Source: Toxorhynchites rutilus septentrionalis (taxonomy: Eukaryota; Arthropoda; Insecta; Diptera; Culicidae). Taken from it: a stretch of DNA of 64,000 bases. Both the position numbers and the translations under genes were made by a program. Below the pieces are notes generated by a model that was given only the letters and a program-made list of their open reading frames with translations, was not told where the DNA came from and ran no database searches. Position 1 is the stretch's first letter. Every line of letters starts with the position of its first letter. The stretch is taken from positions 54,989,755-55,053,754 of the forward strand of contig NC_073745.1 in NCBI RefSeq assembly GCF_029784135.1, read 5' to 3'. Positions 24,622 through 35,911 of the stretch are shown one piece after another.

Positions 24622-25893
24622 AAGGGCGAACACGAAATTATTGCGACTCATTCAACAGGGCATAACTTTTTTACCATTGAGTAAAAATCAACCAAATTTT
24701 GCACACTTTCTCATTGATGTGTATTGTCTACATGCTGTCAAACTCGAAGTGGTGTTTTTCGATTCAACGAAAATGGAGGTGAACCAACGCGAGTCGAGAG
24801 AACAAATTCTTTCCAAACACCTGGAATTTCCTGACCTGACGCACCGGCAGTTGGGAAAAATGTACAACATTCACCATTCAACCGTCTCCAGAGTGTTGAA
24901 GCGGTTCCAGGAGCGGTTGACGTTGGACCACGGCAAAGGAGCTGGAAGAAAACCGGGACCGGAGAACAAAAAAACAGAGGGAAAGGTGAAGCGGATGATT
25001 GAAGCAAATCCCAACGTCTCAAGCCGTGATTTAGCTAAAAAGATCGGCATGTCGCAGAGCTACGTCCAGAATGCAAGGAAGAGAGCAGGACTACATACAT
25101 ACAAGGTCCAGAACTTCCCAAAACGCGATGAGCGGCAACAATCGACGACCAAAACTCGGACACGGAAGCTCTACGAGAAGATGCTGACAAAATATGGCTG
25201 CTGTGTGATGGTCGACGAAACGTATATAAATGCCGATTTTAAGCAAATTACGGGGTTGAAGTTTTTCACCGGCAAGAGCAAGTTCGATGTGGACGATAGT
25301 TCGCCTCCAAATATCTCGTTTGGCAGGCCATCTGCTCTTGCGGACTGAGGAGTGAGCCTTTCGTGACAAAGGGCACAGTAAATGGCGAGATCTACAAATC
25401 TGAGTGCCCCGAGAAGCGCCTTTTGCCGTTCTTGCTGCAGCACGACGAAGCTCCGCTATTTTGGCCAGATTTGGCATCATGCCACTATTCTAAAAGTGTC
25501 CTGTAGTGGTATGAGGCCAATTCTGTCCATTTTGTTCCAAAGGACGTGAGCCCGCCAAACTGTCCGGAGCTGCGCCCGGTGGAGCAGTACTAGACAATAA
25601 TGAAGCGGGAACTTCGGAAGAGCAAGAAGACAGTCAAAGACGAGAAGAACATGTTAAGAAAATGGAAAAATACTGAGAAACTGGTACCGGATGACACTGT
25701 AAAGACTTTGATGGAGGGCAATCAAGCGAAAATACGTTCAATTTTACACTCAAGGCTCCATCGATTAACTTTTCTTTTGATTTGTGAAGTAAATATATAT
25801 ATAAAACTACCCTAAAATTTTGGTTTGATTCTAAACATTATAAGAAAATTGGCATGACATTTTCGGTGTCGCATTAATTTCGTGTTCGCCCTT
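24622..25893 (+). mobile_element. ITmD37E-type element, copy 1
   Basis: A 1272-bp element with inverted ends AAGGGCGAACACGAAATTA and TA flanks (24620-24621, 25894-25895). It carries one DD37E transposase gene. Confidence 0.93.
24773..25770 (+). pseudogene. DD37E transposase, broken
   Basis: Starts at the ATG of MEVNQRESREQILSKH. A paired-like helix-turn-helix region follows (LTHRQLGKMYNIHHSTVSRV, SRDLAKKIGMSQSYVQNARK). The catalytic domain carries the first Asp in MVDETYINADF, the second in FWPDLASCHYSK and Glu in NCPELRPVEQY. The spacing is 37 if a TAG codon at 25504-25506 is counted as a residue. Further damage: a frameshift before WQAICSCG near 25320 and a second TAG (25591-25593) in place of the Trp of EQYW. 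Family: the ITmD37E group first described in mosquitoes. Confidence 0.9.
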
Positions 25894-25895
25894 TA

Positions 25896-27590
25896 CACTT
25901 TGTTTATATTGCTTCAATTTCGATTGCTTACAATACCGTACAGCCCTGTATCTGTCATAACATGAAGAAATGAGGGGTACTCAAAGATTGTGAGTGATTT
26001 TAATATTATTTTTGGGAGTGGGCTTTTATTTTGGTCGACGCATATTTGCACACATTGAAGAAGTCACGTAATGGAGTAAACAAAATCTAACTTGACTAAA
26101 TTACTTGAGAGAGTAATAGTTAACAAACCCAAAACACTAAGAACGTTTGCATTAAAAAATGGACTTTCTTTCGGATGGCGATAAAAAAACTAAAACAAAT
26201 AATTGAATTTGATAAATTTCCCATGGAAAGTAATTATTTTAGCTTACTTGCAAAAAAAATCTACGCCCTTGCGAGTGGCCTTCCGGCAGTTAACCGGAAC
26301 ATTCGCTATGGCGGACGAAAACATGCGTGTATGCATTTGTCACATTCAATGCATAGATTTGGGCTACTATGACGACCATTGCAACATTACCACCAAATGA
26401 CGTGCAACAAAATATAAACCGACAAAACAAATTCCTCACTCTTTAATGCTAGATAGTTTTTCAGAGTGTTTTGACCATCAAAGCATGTTGCAAGTCAGCG
26501 CACTATGATCGTCAAGACAAGAAATACCATGTCACCTGATGTAATGGAAGTTTACACGTTTACCAGGATTCATTCGTCACGTTGCTACCTGAATACCATT
26601 CTTTTATAAAATTCTAAAACTTCGAGGAGAACAAATGATATGAATGAGTCTAAACGGACTTTGAAATGCGTGAATTTCGATATCGGGCAGAAATTTCTTC
26701 ATTATTTCAGCATGTGGGGATTGTTCAAGCTTTAGTCAATTATATATTCCGTTGTCTAAATGGTTTGCAATCGCTCACACGTTATCGTGTGCTCGACATA
26801 GTATTTACTGCAGTAAATACAAGAAACAACAACCGGAATGAAAACCGAAGTTTTGCTCGATGAAAATAAAATGCAATCTGCGACAATCATAAATTCATCA
26901 TGGACAATTTTAGTAACAGTAACAGGTAAATTGTTGCATCGTACTCTGTCAGTCACCATTTGACCGAGAATTTTGTCAGTAGGAATTGACTCACGTGCCT
27001 CTTCAGTTGTCAGGGACATTGATGAAAAAATGCAGCTCTGTTCTTGAGTTCTTTCTTAGTTTTATTTATCAATTCCTTCTCAGTTTTCGTGACAAAATTG
27101 TTGGAGTAGATCCAATGGCGTAGCGTGACGTGTCTTGGATGTCACCCCTCCAATTAAATCTTGTTATCTTTGTTTTCTTTCCCTAATGAAAAATCAAATT
27201 TACTGATCCAAGAAACCTAAATTTGATGTTAATTATATATAAAAAAAACCATTGTCAGCAACATTGTTCTCATCTTCATCTTTAAAGCCGCACCAAACAA
27301 TACATTTTTCGGGATCCATTGGCAGCTCTCGTATTATTTGTGTCTGCTCATGTGACAAAATACGACAATTTTGTTTATCAACTTTTCCGTTCAACCAAAA
27401 ATGTTAATCATCGCCGAAGTATTATTAACAGAGTATTGATTTTGATAACAAAATTCAATTATTTGTAAGTCTAATAATGAAATGTCAATGCAACTTTAGT
27501 TTTGACACATGGCACGAATTACTTGTGATCTGTCAAAACAGTGCGTCGAAAAACTAAACAGAAAAAAGTCATGAACAACAAATGGTAAAA
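25896..27590. other. Unassigned intergenic DNA
   Basis: About 1.7 kb with no convincing coding region. GGATGTCACCCCT at 27140 recurs near 33540, hinting at a dispersed repeat. Confidence 0.35.
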
Positions 27591-27788
27591 TCAAGACAGT
27601 TGCAGCGAGTGGCGAGTGGCAAACGCAATCGCAAAACGGCAGCAGGTAACAGAAGAAAAAAGTTTGTTCTTTATACAAACTGCTTTGGTGGCAAATCCAG
27701 AACAAGGCGGCATCGAGGGCGTTCGAAATGGTTTTTTTCAAAACCACGAGTACTATGTTTTCTAAACTGGAACCATTCCATAAAACAA

Positions 27789-27804
27789 GGCGCTTTTCAG
27801 GGCC
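27789..27804 (+). terminator. Histone 3' stem-loop (first H2A unit of C1)
   Basis: GGCGCTTTTCAGGGCC matches the metazoan replication-dependent histone stem-loop that SLBP binds for 3' end formation. One base pair of the stem is mismatched. Confidence 0.8.
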
Positions 27805-28520
27805 ATTAAACTTTCCAAAAAAGAGTTTAGGAAATACAGTTCAATGCTTTCAAACATTATCCAAAATAATAATTAAACACAAATTGATTTTTTCATAATT
27901 TGTTTGCCAGGATATGATGAGTATGTGAATTTGGCAGTTGTTCTGAGCTTATTGATTTTCACCAATTCTTAAATTGCTTCTAGATTGAAAGTACAGTAAT
28001 TTACACTTATCTCGACATTTAGCTAATTGGACGGACCTGTAATGCGACATATTTAGTTGGACATTTTTGTAAACATAGAGTTCGGGGTCCAAATTATGAC
28101 CCCACAATGTTCAATTACAGGTTAAAATTACCTCCAATCCGACACTGAATGGTGGTAATGCGACGTGCCATTGAATGTAATTTACTGTACAATATGCCAC
28201 AAGCTGGATGGGAAGAAATTTTCCAACTGTGAAAGCTGTGGCGAGTGGCAAACGTAATCGCTAAACAGGAAGGTTTAGCCGAAAAATATGGGAATATCGA
28301 GTGATAACAAAACAATAAACTCTTTAGATTGAAGATAATTTTGTGATCCTGAAAAGGACCCTTTTTAGCCTGCATGTGAATCCAACGAGCGAACAAATCG
28401 TAATGAATGTATTTGTTTGCCATCGCTCCCTTTTAACGCTCATTCGTTCGTCTCGTTGGACTTGCCCCTCTGGCTGAGTCTGCCGATTTGTCTCTATCCT
28501 GTGAGTGTGTACCGCTAGAG

Positions 28521-28527
28521 TATAAAA
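28521..28527 (+). promoter_or_regulatory. TATA box of the second H2A unit in C1
   Basis: TATAAAA about 75 bp upstream of the H2A-like reading frame. The same box is conserved at 40692 (C3) and 52637 (C5). Confidence 0.6.
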
Positions 28528-28596
28528 CACGCGCACCCCAAAAAAATATCTTATTTTCTTTCAAACCGTAAACCCGTGAGGTTGTACGGCATCGGC

Positions 28597-28831
28597 ATCG
28601 TGGACGTAACAAAGGAGGACAAGTTAAGGGAAAGGCAAAATCTCACTCGAACCGTGCAGGTCTCCAGTTCCCTGTTGGTCGCATTCACTGATTGCTCCGC
28701 AAGGGTAACTAGGCCGAAAGGATTGGTGCCGGAGCACCAGTATACCTAACAGCGATTATAGAGTTTCGGCCGTCGGAGTGCTCGAGTTGACTTGCAAAGC
28801 TGCTCACGACAATCAGAAAACCCGCATCAAG
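28597..28831 (+). pseudogene. Histone H2A pseudogene (unit b, C1)
   Basis: Core histone H2A packs DNA in nucleosomes with H2B. Here the reading frame shows the N-tail (GRGKGGKVKGKAKSR-like; [16 protein letters not shown] bases remain), [29 protein letters not shown] and, after a frameshift, [16 protein letters not shown]. The start codon region reads ATCGTGG instead of ATGTCTGG. In-frame stops replace an Arg after GRIH and the Tyr of GNYAER. The C-terminal third is missing or scrambled. A TATA box lies upstream and the stem-loop at 29068 downstream, so the unit came from a genomic histone gene, not from a processed mRNA. Confidence 0.88.
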
Positions 28832-29067
28832 AACAGAGCAGCTTCGGTTCGGCGCTCATCAAGGCAACAATTAGTTTCAGTGAGTGGCAAAGTGTTTTTC
28901 CGGCACGTCGCATTAAATGTAATTTACTGAACAACATGTCACAAGCTGGATGGGAAGAAATTTTCCAACTGTGAAAGCTGTGGCGAGTGGCAAACGCAAT
29001 AGCTAAACAGGAAGGTTTAACCGAACAAGATGGGAATATCGAGTGATAACAAAAACACAACACCAAA

Positions 29068-29083
29068 GGTTCTTTTCAGAACC
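29068..29083 (+). terminator. Histone 3' stem-loop (second unit of C1)
   Basis: GGTTCTTTTCAGAACC: perfect 6-bp stem and TTTC-type loop of a histone mRNA 3' end. The stem bases differ from unit a but pair perfectly. Confidence 0.85.
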
Positions 29084-29267
29084 ATCAACATATTCATAAA
29101 GAGTAAACAGTGAACTAATCCATTTTTCAGGTAGATAGGTAGGTATCACGTAGGAGAAGAAAATAAAACAATATATTTAAAATATATATTTAACAAAAGC
29201 TGTCCCCTTTGTATAGTCCTACGTCACTCCGGTTATGTCCCCGACATTACGTACCCGTCTTTTTTTT

Positions 29268-29580
29268 AAGCCCCTTCACTTCACTAGCTTGTAATTATTT
29301 TAATTTTGGATATTTTTACCGTGTATTTATTGTTGTATTGTTAAATCATAAAGAAACTAATCATGAAATAATGGATGGCGAAAATATTCCTTGTTTCATT
29401 TGTTTAAAGCTCGAGAAAACGCTAAGTACACTAAGTACACTAGAATACCCCTTTAATGAGGGGTGTCGTTACTCAAATCAGTAACCTATCTCCATCCAAA
29501 ACAAAAAAACCAAGAAAGATTCTGTTACGTCCCAGACTGGCCAAGAAAAAAATCCACAAAACAGAAACAGACCTTGATTC
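29268..29580. other. Unassigned spacer
   Basis: AT-rich; no gene or repeat recognised. Confidence 0.4.
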
Positions 29581-29582
29581 TA

Positions 29583-30881
29583 AAAGGTGTGTCACATCAA
29601 ATTGCATCACAGAAAAAACGCTGTAGAAATTCGCCCAGTAGACCGATCCTTTTGAAAATTTTAGACAGTAAAATAAAAACTATTAAACAACTTTTGGCAT
29701 TTTCTTTTTATTCATACTTCGAGCCCAAGCCCGTATGCTCGCACCTTTCTCTTTACCCCGTCCATAAGGTTCTGTACAACGTCAGGTTGTAGTTTTTTTT
29801 GAACAGAAATCCATTTTCTCTTGAAGTCCGCCTCCGATTTGACAACTTTTGGGTTCTTCCGGAGGGCCTGCTTCATAATCGCCCAATATTTCTCTATTGG
29901 GCGAAGCTCCGGCGCGTTGGGCGGGTTCATTTCCTTTGGCACGAAGGTGACCCCGTTGGCTTCGTACCACTACAACACGTCCTTTGAATAGTGACACGAA
30001 GCGAGATCCGGCCAGAAGATGGTCGGGCCCTCGTGCTGCTTCAATAGTGGTAGTAAGCGCTTCTGTAGGCACTCCTTAAGGTAAACCTGCCCGTTTACCG
30101 TGCCGGTCATCACGAAGGGGGCGCTCCGCTTTCCGCAAGAGCAGATCGCTTGCCACACCATGTACTTTTTGGCAAACTTGGATAGTTTCTGCTTGCGAAT
30201 CTCCTCCGGAACGCTGAATTTGTCCTCTACGGAGAAGAACAACAGGCCCGGCAGCTGACGAAAGTCCGCTTTGACGTAGGTTTCGTCGTCCATTACCAGG
30301 CAATGCGGCTTCGTCAGCATTTCGGTGTACAGCTTCCGGGCTCGCGTCTTCCCCACCATGTTTTGCCTTTCGTCGCGGTTAGGAGCCTTCTGAACCTTGT
30401 ATGTACGCAGGCCCTCCCGCTGCTTGGTCCGCTGGACGAATGAACTTGATAAATTCAGCTTATTGGCGACATCCCGGACCGAACTTCTCGGATCACGTCT
30501 AAACTGCTTAACTACGCGCTTGTGATCTTTTTCACTGACGGAGCATCCATTTTTGCCGTTCTTCACCTTCCGGCCGATGGTTAGGTTCTCGAAGTATCGT
30601 TTTAGTACTCTGCTGACCGTGGTTTGGACGATTCCCAGCATCTTACCGATGTCCCGATGTGACAACTCCGGATTCTCGAAATGAGTGTACAAGATTAATT
30701 CACGACGCTCTTTTTCGTTCGACGACATTTTTCCAAATTTACGAAAAATTGACAGTGAAGCATGGCCAACGTGATCTATACACTCTTATCTGATTATAAA
30801 ACCAAAGCTGAAGATATAATTCTTAAAAATTAAATTTCTACAGCGTTTTTTCCGTGATGCAATTCGATGTGACACACCCTT
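29583..30881 (-). mobile_element. ITmD37E-type element, copy 2
   Basis: A 1299-bp element with inverted ends (AAGGGTGTGTCACATCGAAT at the 30881 side; AAAGGTGTGTCACATCAAAT at 29583). TA flanks are at 29581-29582 and 30882-30883. It is a different subfamily from copy 1. Confidence 0.94.
29712..30728 (-). pseudogene. DD37E transposase, intact except one TAG codon
   Basis: 338 codons in one frame from ATG (MSSNEKERRELILYTHF), with a single internal TAG at codon 253 (29970-29972 on the plus strand). Helix-turn-helix motifs: SHRDIGKMLGIVQTTVSRVL and SVRDVANKLNLSSSFVQR. Catalytic residues: Asp in VMDDETYVKADF (about 148), Asp241 in FWPDLASCHY, Glu279 in APELRPIEKYW. The 37-residue spacing holds only if the TAG position is a real codon, so it is a substitution and not an insertion. 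The same position is TAG in the diverged copy at 25504 and GAG in the third relative at 33.7 kb. The copy is otherwise undamaged and probably young. Confidence 0.92.
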
Positions 30882-31011
30882 TATTACAAAAAACTTTATT
30901 CAAAACCATTCAACACTCTACACATTACTATAAACACTAAACATATTAAATTTCGCAAGCCGGACCTGAATCCACGCCTGAAAAAGAAGAATAATTAGTA
31001 AATTACATATA

Positions 31012-31735
31012 CACCCAAGTTTTTTACGCGATTTTACAATTCCTAATTTGCACCTTACGGAATTACGTGACGTACCTCGTAAAAAAATCGCGTTAATTGG
31101 AAAATCCGCGTAAAAACCGCGTTAATTGGAAAATCCGCGTAAAAAAACACGTTAATTGGAGAATACGCGTAAAAAAAACCATGTCACCTAATGGTAGATA
31201 TCAAATGGGACTATCCTTATGTATAACGGAAGTAAAATGATAAGTGTGGCTCGCTTCCGAAAACCCGTAGTTTTTTCCTACAATTTCGTTGGTTACTGAT
31301 AGCTATAGTTCGGTTTTTCTCACGAATGAGATCATCTACTGTTGCTAGAAGATTCCCTAGTAATTTGTACACTCGTCTACCGATGCACGTGCAGTTCCAC
31401 TGGTGGACCGTCCAGAGCTAAGTAGACAGGGAAAGACATTCACGAATCGCTGCCCGTAAAAACCCCGTCTCGTTGTACCGCCCGGCGAGCTCCCCGTTAC
31501 CCAACACCTAAAATCCACGTAAGAATCGTGATAAGGTGCGGCACTAAGCGCTAAGCTCCGTTATAAGCACTAATTACCGTAATATGCTCTTAACGAACAC
31601 GAGAGAAAAATGTGAGCTGAGGGGGAGATGTGATATTGCACTGGTCTTTTTTTAGGGGTACCGCGTAAAAAAATTCGCGTAAAAAAACTTCGTAAAAAAA
31701 ACACGCAAAAAAAACCGCGTAAAAAAACCTGGGTG
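31012..31735. mobile_element. TA-flanked MITE with GCGTAAAAAAA repeats
   Basis: Inverted ends CACCCAAGTTTTTTACGCG at 31012 and its complement ending at 31735, each beside TA. Subterminal copies of CGCGTTAATTGGAAAATC and GCGTAAAAAAAC lie inside both ends. Non-coding, pogo/Tigger-like in style. Confidence 0.8.
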
Positions 31736-31737
31736 TA

Positions 31738-33540
31738 TAAGAATATTTATTTACTTATCTTTTGCTCCAGGAATAATCACCTGTAAAAAGGATCGAACAT
31801 TATTCTAAGCACAATACACACAATACTTACCACAGCACAAAACAAGAATCATAACAAAACAACATGTAAACAATCACAACACACGAACAATAACCAGATA
31901 ATTGTCATGCGATAGGAACAGGTGGAAAACGGACCCGCTATACAATGGGCCTGATCACGAACATCACTGCCACGTACGCTTTCACGTCACTTACACTTCA
32001 CTTAATCTTTTTGTGTCTATCATCATTGTCACGGAGAGTTGCGTGTAAAAATGAACTCCGTGAAGTGAAAGTGTTCATTCCCGTTTATAAGAGACATGTT
32101 GGTTGCATAATGTCGGGTGTTTGAACGTTGTGTCGGTTGCATAATTTCGGACGTTTGAACGTTATGTACGTAAAATTAATACAGCGTATGAGAAAATATT
32201 TCATTTAATTAATCGTATGTTTTAGAATGACGAGTTTGCGATTATACCTCGATGATTAGTTTGCTGAATCAAATGCTGGCTCAAAGATGAGGAGAAATAC
32301 TTGGTTGCTCGGGAATAATGTAGTTGTTGAACATATAGGAATGTAATTTTACGCTAGAGATAAAACATGACTATTATGTTTAACAATCGGAATCTTGCAT
32401 ACTCTTGTACTTAGCTCTGTCTTACTCATTTGAATAGTGAGAAAAATTTAGAATCATTTTTTATGAACCGTTTCTACAATTTTGATGAATAATAATATCT
32501 TCTATATCTCAGAACAAACCCGAATTTATCCACCTCACGATCAATATAATCTGAGTTACTACCATATGGGATTCTGAAGTTTAATCCTCTTATCCTTCCA
32601 ATTCTCGTGTAATTTTTTACACGGGACATGAGGTTTGATTGATTTTATTTAAACAGAAACTGGTCAGCACTTTTTTAATATTCTTTCATTCAAAGTATGT
32701 CTTCAAAACAATATTGTTGAAAATATCTATAACGAAAAAAGTTATAACTATCGTCCTGATTCTGGTCTGATCCGTCAATTGTGAATGTTTGAATTACAAA
32801 AACTAGCTCTGCAATGTTGGAAAAACTTTACAGTTATTATTTTATATTCAAAATATCAACAAATCAATATTATACATAATCAATCATAATGATCGTATTT
32901 GGGCCAGTGGCCTCCATTGCCATTTTATGGTATTGCAACTCTCTTTTAGTCTAATCCTAAAAATAGAAACAAAAAAATTCTGTTCATTCAGGACAATCGG
33001 AACTAGACCTTCGCCATGTTTCAATGAGCCTACGGAAGCTATATTTTTAATCCTTAAATGTAATGGCCATAGCGCATTTACCAAATCCAAATAAACAAAT
33101 TTACGTCCTCTGGATACGTCAGAATTTCGTTCTAAAAAGGCCACCAGGCGGGTAAATTGCTGTTTGTTTATCTTTTGTTTCTTAAACAGGACAAGACAAG
33201 ATTCAAAATGTTAACAAAAAAGCTAAATAAATAAGAAATTAAACTTACTCCATTCCACGTGACTAGCTTTCACCATCTAAAACACAAGTGACAAATATAC
33301 CTGTTTTTCTCCGTGACATGACAGTATCGTGGTATTCATAATAACACCGAGTTCATCAAAGTTGTCAACGACGGAAGCAGAGACAGATTCTGTACATGAA
33401 CATTTCCATGGTGAAATTGTTCACTAAATAGTGACAACAATCACAGAATAGACTCGAATCAATTTCAAAGAAGACGGGTGACGTTCTTTCTAAAGTTTCA
33501 AAGATTTTTTTTTCGAAACAAGTAAATTATCAAGGTTGTG
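31738..33540. other. Mostly unassigned DNA
   Basis: No clear gene. A 45-50-bp unit is tandemly duplicated at about 32098-32170 (GGTTGCATAAT.TCGG..., GTTTGAACGTT). On the minus strand at 33190-32884 an open frame without an ATG starts KKQKINKQQFTRLVAFLERN; this faintly resembles the zeste/Myb-SANT-like DNA-binding domains that accompany some Harbinger transposons. That resemblance is not strong enough for a call. Confidence 0.3.
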
Positions 33541-33559
33541 GATGTCACCCCTACACTAC

Positions 33560-34440
33560 ACCACTGAGTAGATCTTACGCTTCAGGTTTGCACAGTAACT
33601 CTCGATGGACGCAGCTGTGAGACGTTGGGCAGGTTCACCGATTTGGGTACCACATCGATATTCAGCTGGTCCATCTTCTCTAACGATCGCCTCGAGTAGT
33701 GGGCCGGCGCCAGATCCGGTCAGAACACCGCGTCTTCGCCATTATGGTATTTCTTGATGAACGACGCAACTTCCGGCAGGCACTTCGTACTATACATTTC
33801 CCCGTTCACGACCGGTCCGGAGCTAAAGAAGAGCGGCTTTGATATCTCCTTCTCGCTGATTGTCAGCCACAGCAGCACCTTCTTGGGGAACTTGGTGAGT
33901 GAAATAAACTTCACTTCGGAGCTCACTTCCTTCGTGGGGGAAGTAAAATACGAAGTGCCCTGCCAGAGTGAGATAGGTCTCCTCGTTCATCACCACCGCC
34001 ACGTCGCAATTTGCCGGGAAAATTGACATGACCATCTTATTCAGCCGCTGCCGCTGCGTAATTGCCTGTAGCTCCGAGACCTATAGACGGCACTTCCGCT
34101 TCCTGACATGTATGTCCATGTTCGCCAGGTACTTTTTCACTGTTTGGCCGGTTGCACCGACCTCCCGGCCAAACGCACGCAGCGATGTAGCCACTTTTCC
34201 TCGATCTTTCTCTTCAGCATCCTTTGGAGCTTCTTGTCGCTCAGGGTCGTCGGCTGTCCGGAACCGGGCTTTCTTTCGATGCTCTGATTGTTGTTCAATA
34301 GGGCCATGATGCTGTAGATGCTGAAACGGGTGTATCCGGCGTCTACAGAGTGACGCACGATATCCGTTTTCGACGCGGCGGGATACCGTTCTTCGGGCGC
34401 GCACACTTCTGAACGGAGTAGCTTTCTGTTTTCGAAATCA
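33560..34440 (-). pseudogene. Third DD37E-like transposase remnant
   Basis: Minus-strand fragments in several frames. The N-terminal part reads SIYSIMALLNNNQSIERKPG and LSDKKLQRMLKRKIEEK. A degenerate first catalytic region follows (VVMNEETYLTLAG, with Asn-Glu where Asp is expected), then LLWLTISEKEISKPLFF, FWPDLAPAHYSR and NVSQLRPS/IES. The second Asp and final Glu are 37 residues apart after allowing for one frameshift. Several stops and frameshifts mean it cannot make an enzyme. No terminal repeats assigned. Confidence 0.75.
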
Positions 34441-35620
34441 CGGTTAGAGTTCGACGGATAGTGCTGTCAATTTTTTTGCTGACTCAGGGGTTACTATGGT
34501 TGATGCTGCATGGGTAGTTTCGTCAGTGCGTATGAAGGTAAACCCATGAAAAATCGGCAATTTTGTCCATTTTTTTAATGCAAACGTTATAATAAATGTT
34601 CTGATTGCAACACCATTTGTTTAACAATAACATTACATACTATGTTATATCCTTATAGCAAAACTACCGAATAATTTTCGAGAAAAATAGCTTATGTTGA
34701 CCAATCGGCCTAGGAGCATCATATGATTCAATTCAGCAATGAACAGAAGGTGCATATAAAGCAAGTTCATGGCATAAATTGTTCCGCTTGAGCACAGAGC
34801 GGAAAAAATCGATTGGTAAACAGACACGCACGCAGATGAAATCATAAATGTTCCGAAACACAATAAAAAAAACCCTCTCGAATCGATTTCCACAGCTGTG
34901 CGAAAAAGATGAGACAACATAAGCTCGCATCACGTCGAACACGAACAGCAATCATATGCATCACTGCGCTATCGATTTTGAAGATAAGAAAAAACCAAAT
35001 ATCCCGAAAATTCCAGCACACAATGAACGATCGTTGTGCAAGAGTCCTTCAGCCATTTTTCGTTGTCCGATGTGAATGCACTTTCCACACTTTTATTTGC
35101 CCATTGATAGTAGCTAGACCCAGAGATTTACAAATGGTTTACTATTTCATCTATACCTCGGCACTGCCGCACACAACCGCACGGCGACGGTTACGGCGTC
35201 CGCATTGGGAAGTCTACAACCAATGCGGAGTGGATACGTCGTTGAATCGACTACGGTATGTGTATACTCCCACATGCCGCCGCAAATTCGTCTGGTCTGT
35301 GCAATACGCAGAGCCCCGGCTGACGTCACTAATTTGCCTGAATCTGAATAATTCATCATCACTTTTGCATGTGGACATAGGAGACCGCGGTACCGAACGC
35401 TTTGAAAACGCCTCACTATTTTTTTAGCATTATGTCTTTTATTTCTATCATTCTCAGATAAATGCATGAAAACAGGCCACATTCAATTGCAGGAGAATGA
35501 AATATAACGAGTAGCAAATAAAAATTTGGAAATTATTTCTCAGGCTGCCAAAAAATGACAAACATATTTGGAGAAAATCTGATTTATTGAAATTAAAGAT
35601 ACATTGTCCATTGTTAAAAA
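34441..35620. other. Unassigned DNA with a somewhat GC-richer core
   Basis: About 1.2 kb without a recognised element. The core near 35150-35340 is less AT-rich. A 172-codon frame in it has no recognisable domain, so I do not call it a gene. Confidence 0.35.
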
Positions 35621-35624
35621 AAAA

Positions 35625-35900
35625 GGGTTGTGTCCGAGACACGACCGCATAGTTGACGTAGGATTCCGTTAGGCTATCTGTTGATTTTGGATATGTTTGA
35701 AGAATTACATCGTTAAACTCTTTGATAATGATTTGGTGGCCCTTTTGTGTGGTTGTTGGGTATTGTTTGTTCACTCCACCAGTGTTTACCGAGTGATGAT
35801 GACAGGATTATGGTAAACAGTCGTTGGGTGGTGCGTATCAGATAGAAGATACCGAAGTGGAATGAGGTATGATGAAAACCACCCACTGTGACTCTAAACG
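35625..35900 (+). mobile_element. Lone hairpin-type end of the histone-element family
   Basis: After nine As comes GGGTTGTGTCCGAGACACGACC, a hairpin, then GTTGACGTAGGATTCC. The pattern matches the left ends of C and D elements (A-run, hairpin GGTNRTGTC/GACAYNACC, TGACGTAGGA). The stem bases differ from the other copies but still pair. The partner end is not found; the RTE fragment begins shortly after. Confidence 0.6.
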
Positions 35901-35911
35901 AGATGCATCCT

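Larger units (their letters stand above)
27592..29259 (+). mobile_element. Element C1 (H2A family), truncated at the left
   Basis: Collinear with C3 and C5 from the tail of the first H2A unit to the hairpin end. The last bases are GTATAGTCCTACGTCACTCC, GGTTATGTCCCCGACAT and ACCCGTC, followed by a T-run (29260-29267). The GACGTAGGACTACGTC end and the front of the first H2A unit are absent. It contains one recognisable H2A pseudogene and two histone stem-loops. Confidence 0.85.

Noticed and set aside
28340..28365. Minus-strand histone stem-loop (complement GGTCCTTTTCAGGATC) inside C1, with equivalents in C3 and C5
   Set aside because: The stem needs a wobble pair and no histone frame lies upstream on that strand; left unannotated.
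34909..35427. 172-codon open frame as a host gene
   Set aside because: No domain, no codon signature and no splice context; likely a chance frame.
35700..35800. Possible H4 or H2B 3' region next to the lone hairpin end (GGTGGCCCTTTTGTG)
   Set aside because: The stem-loop is incomplete and no histone reading frame could be found in either strand.
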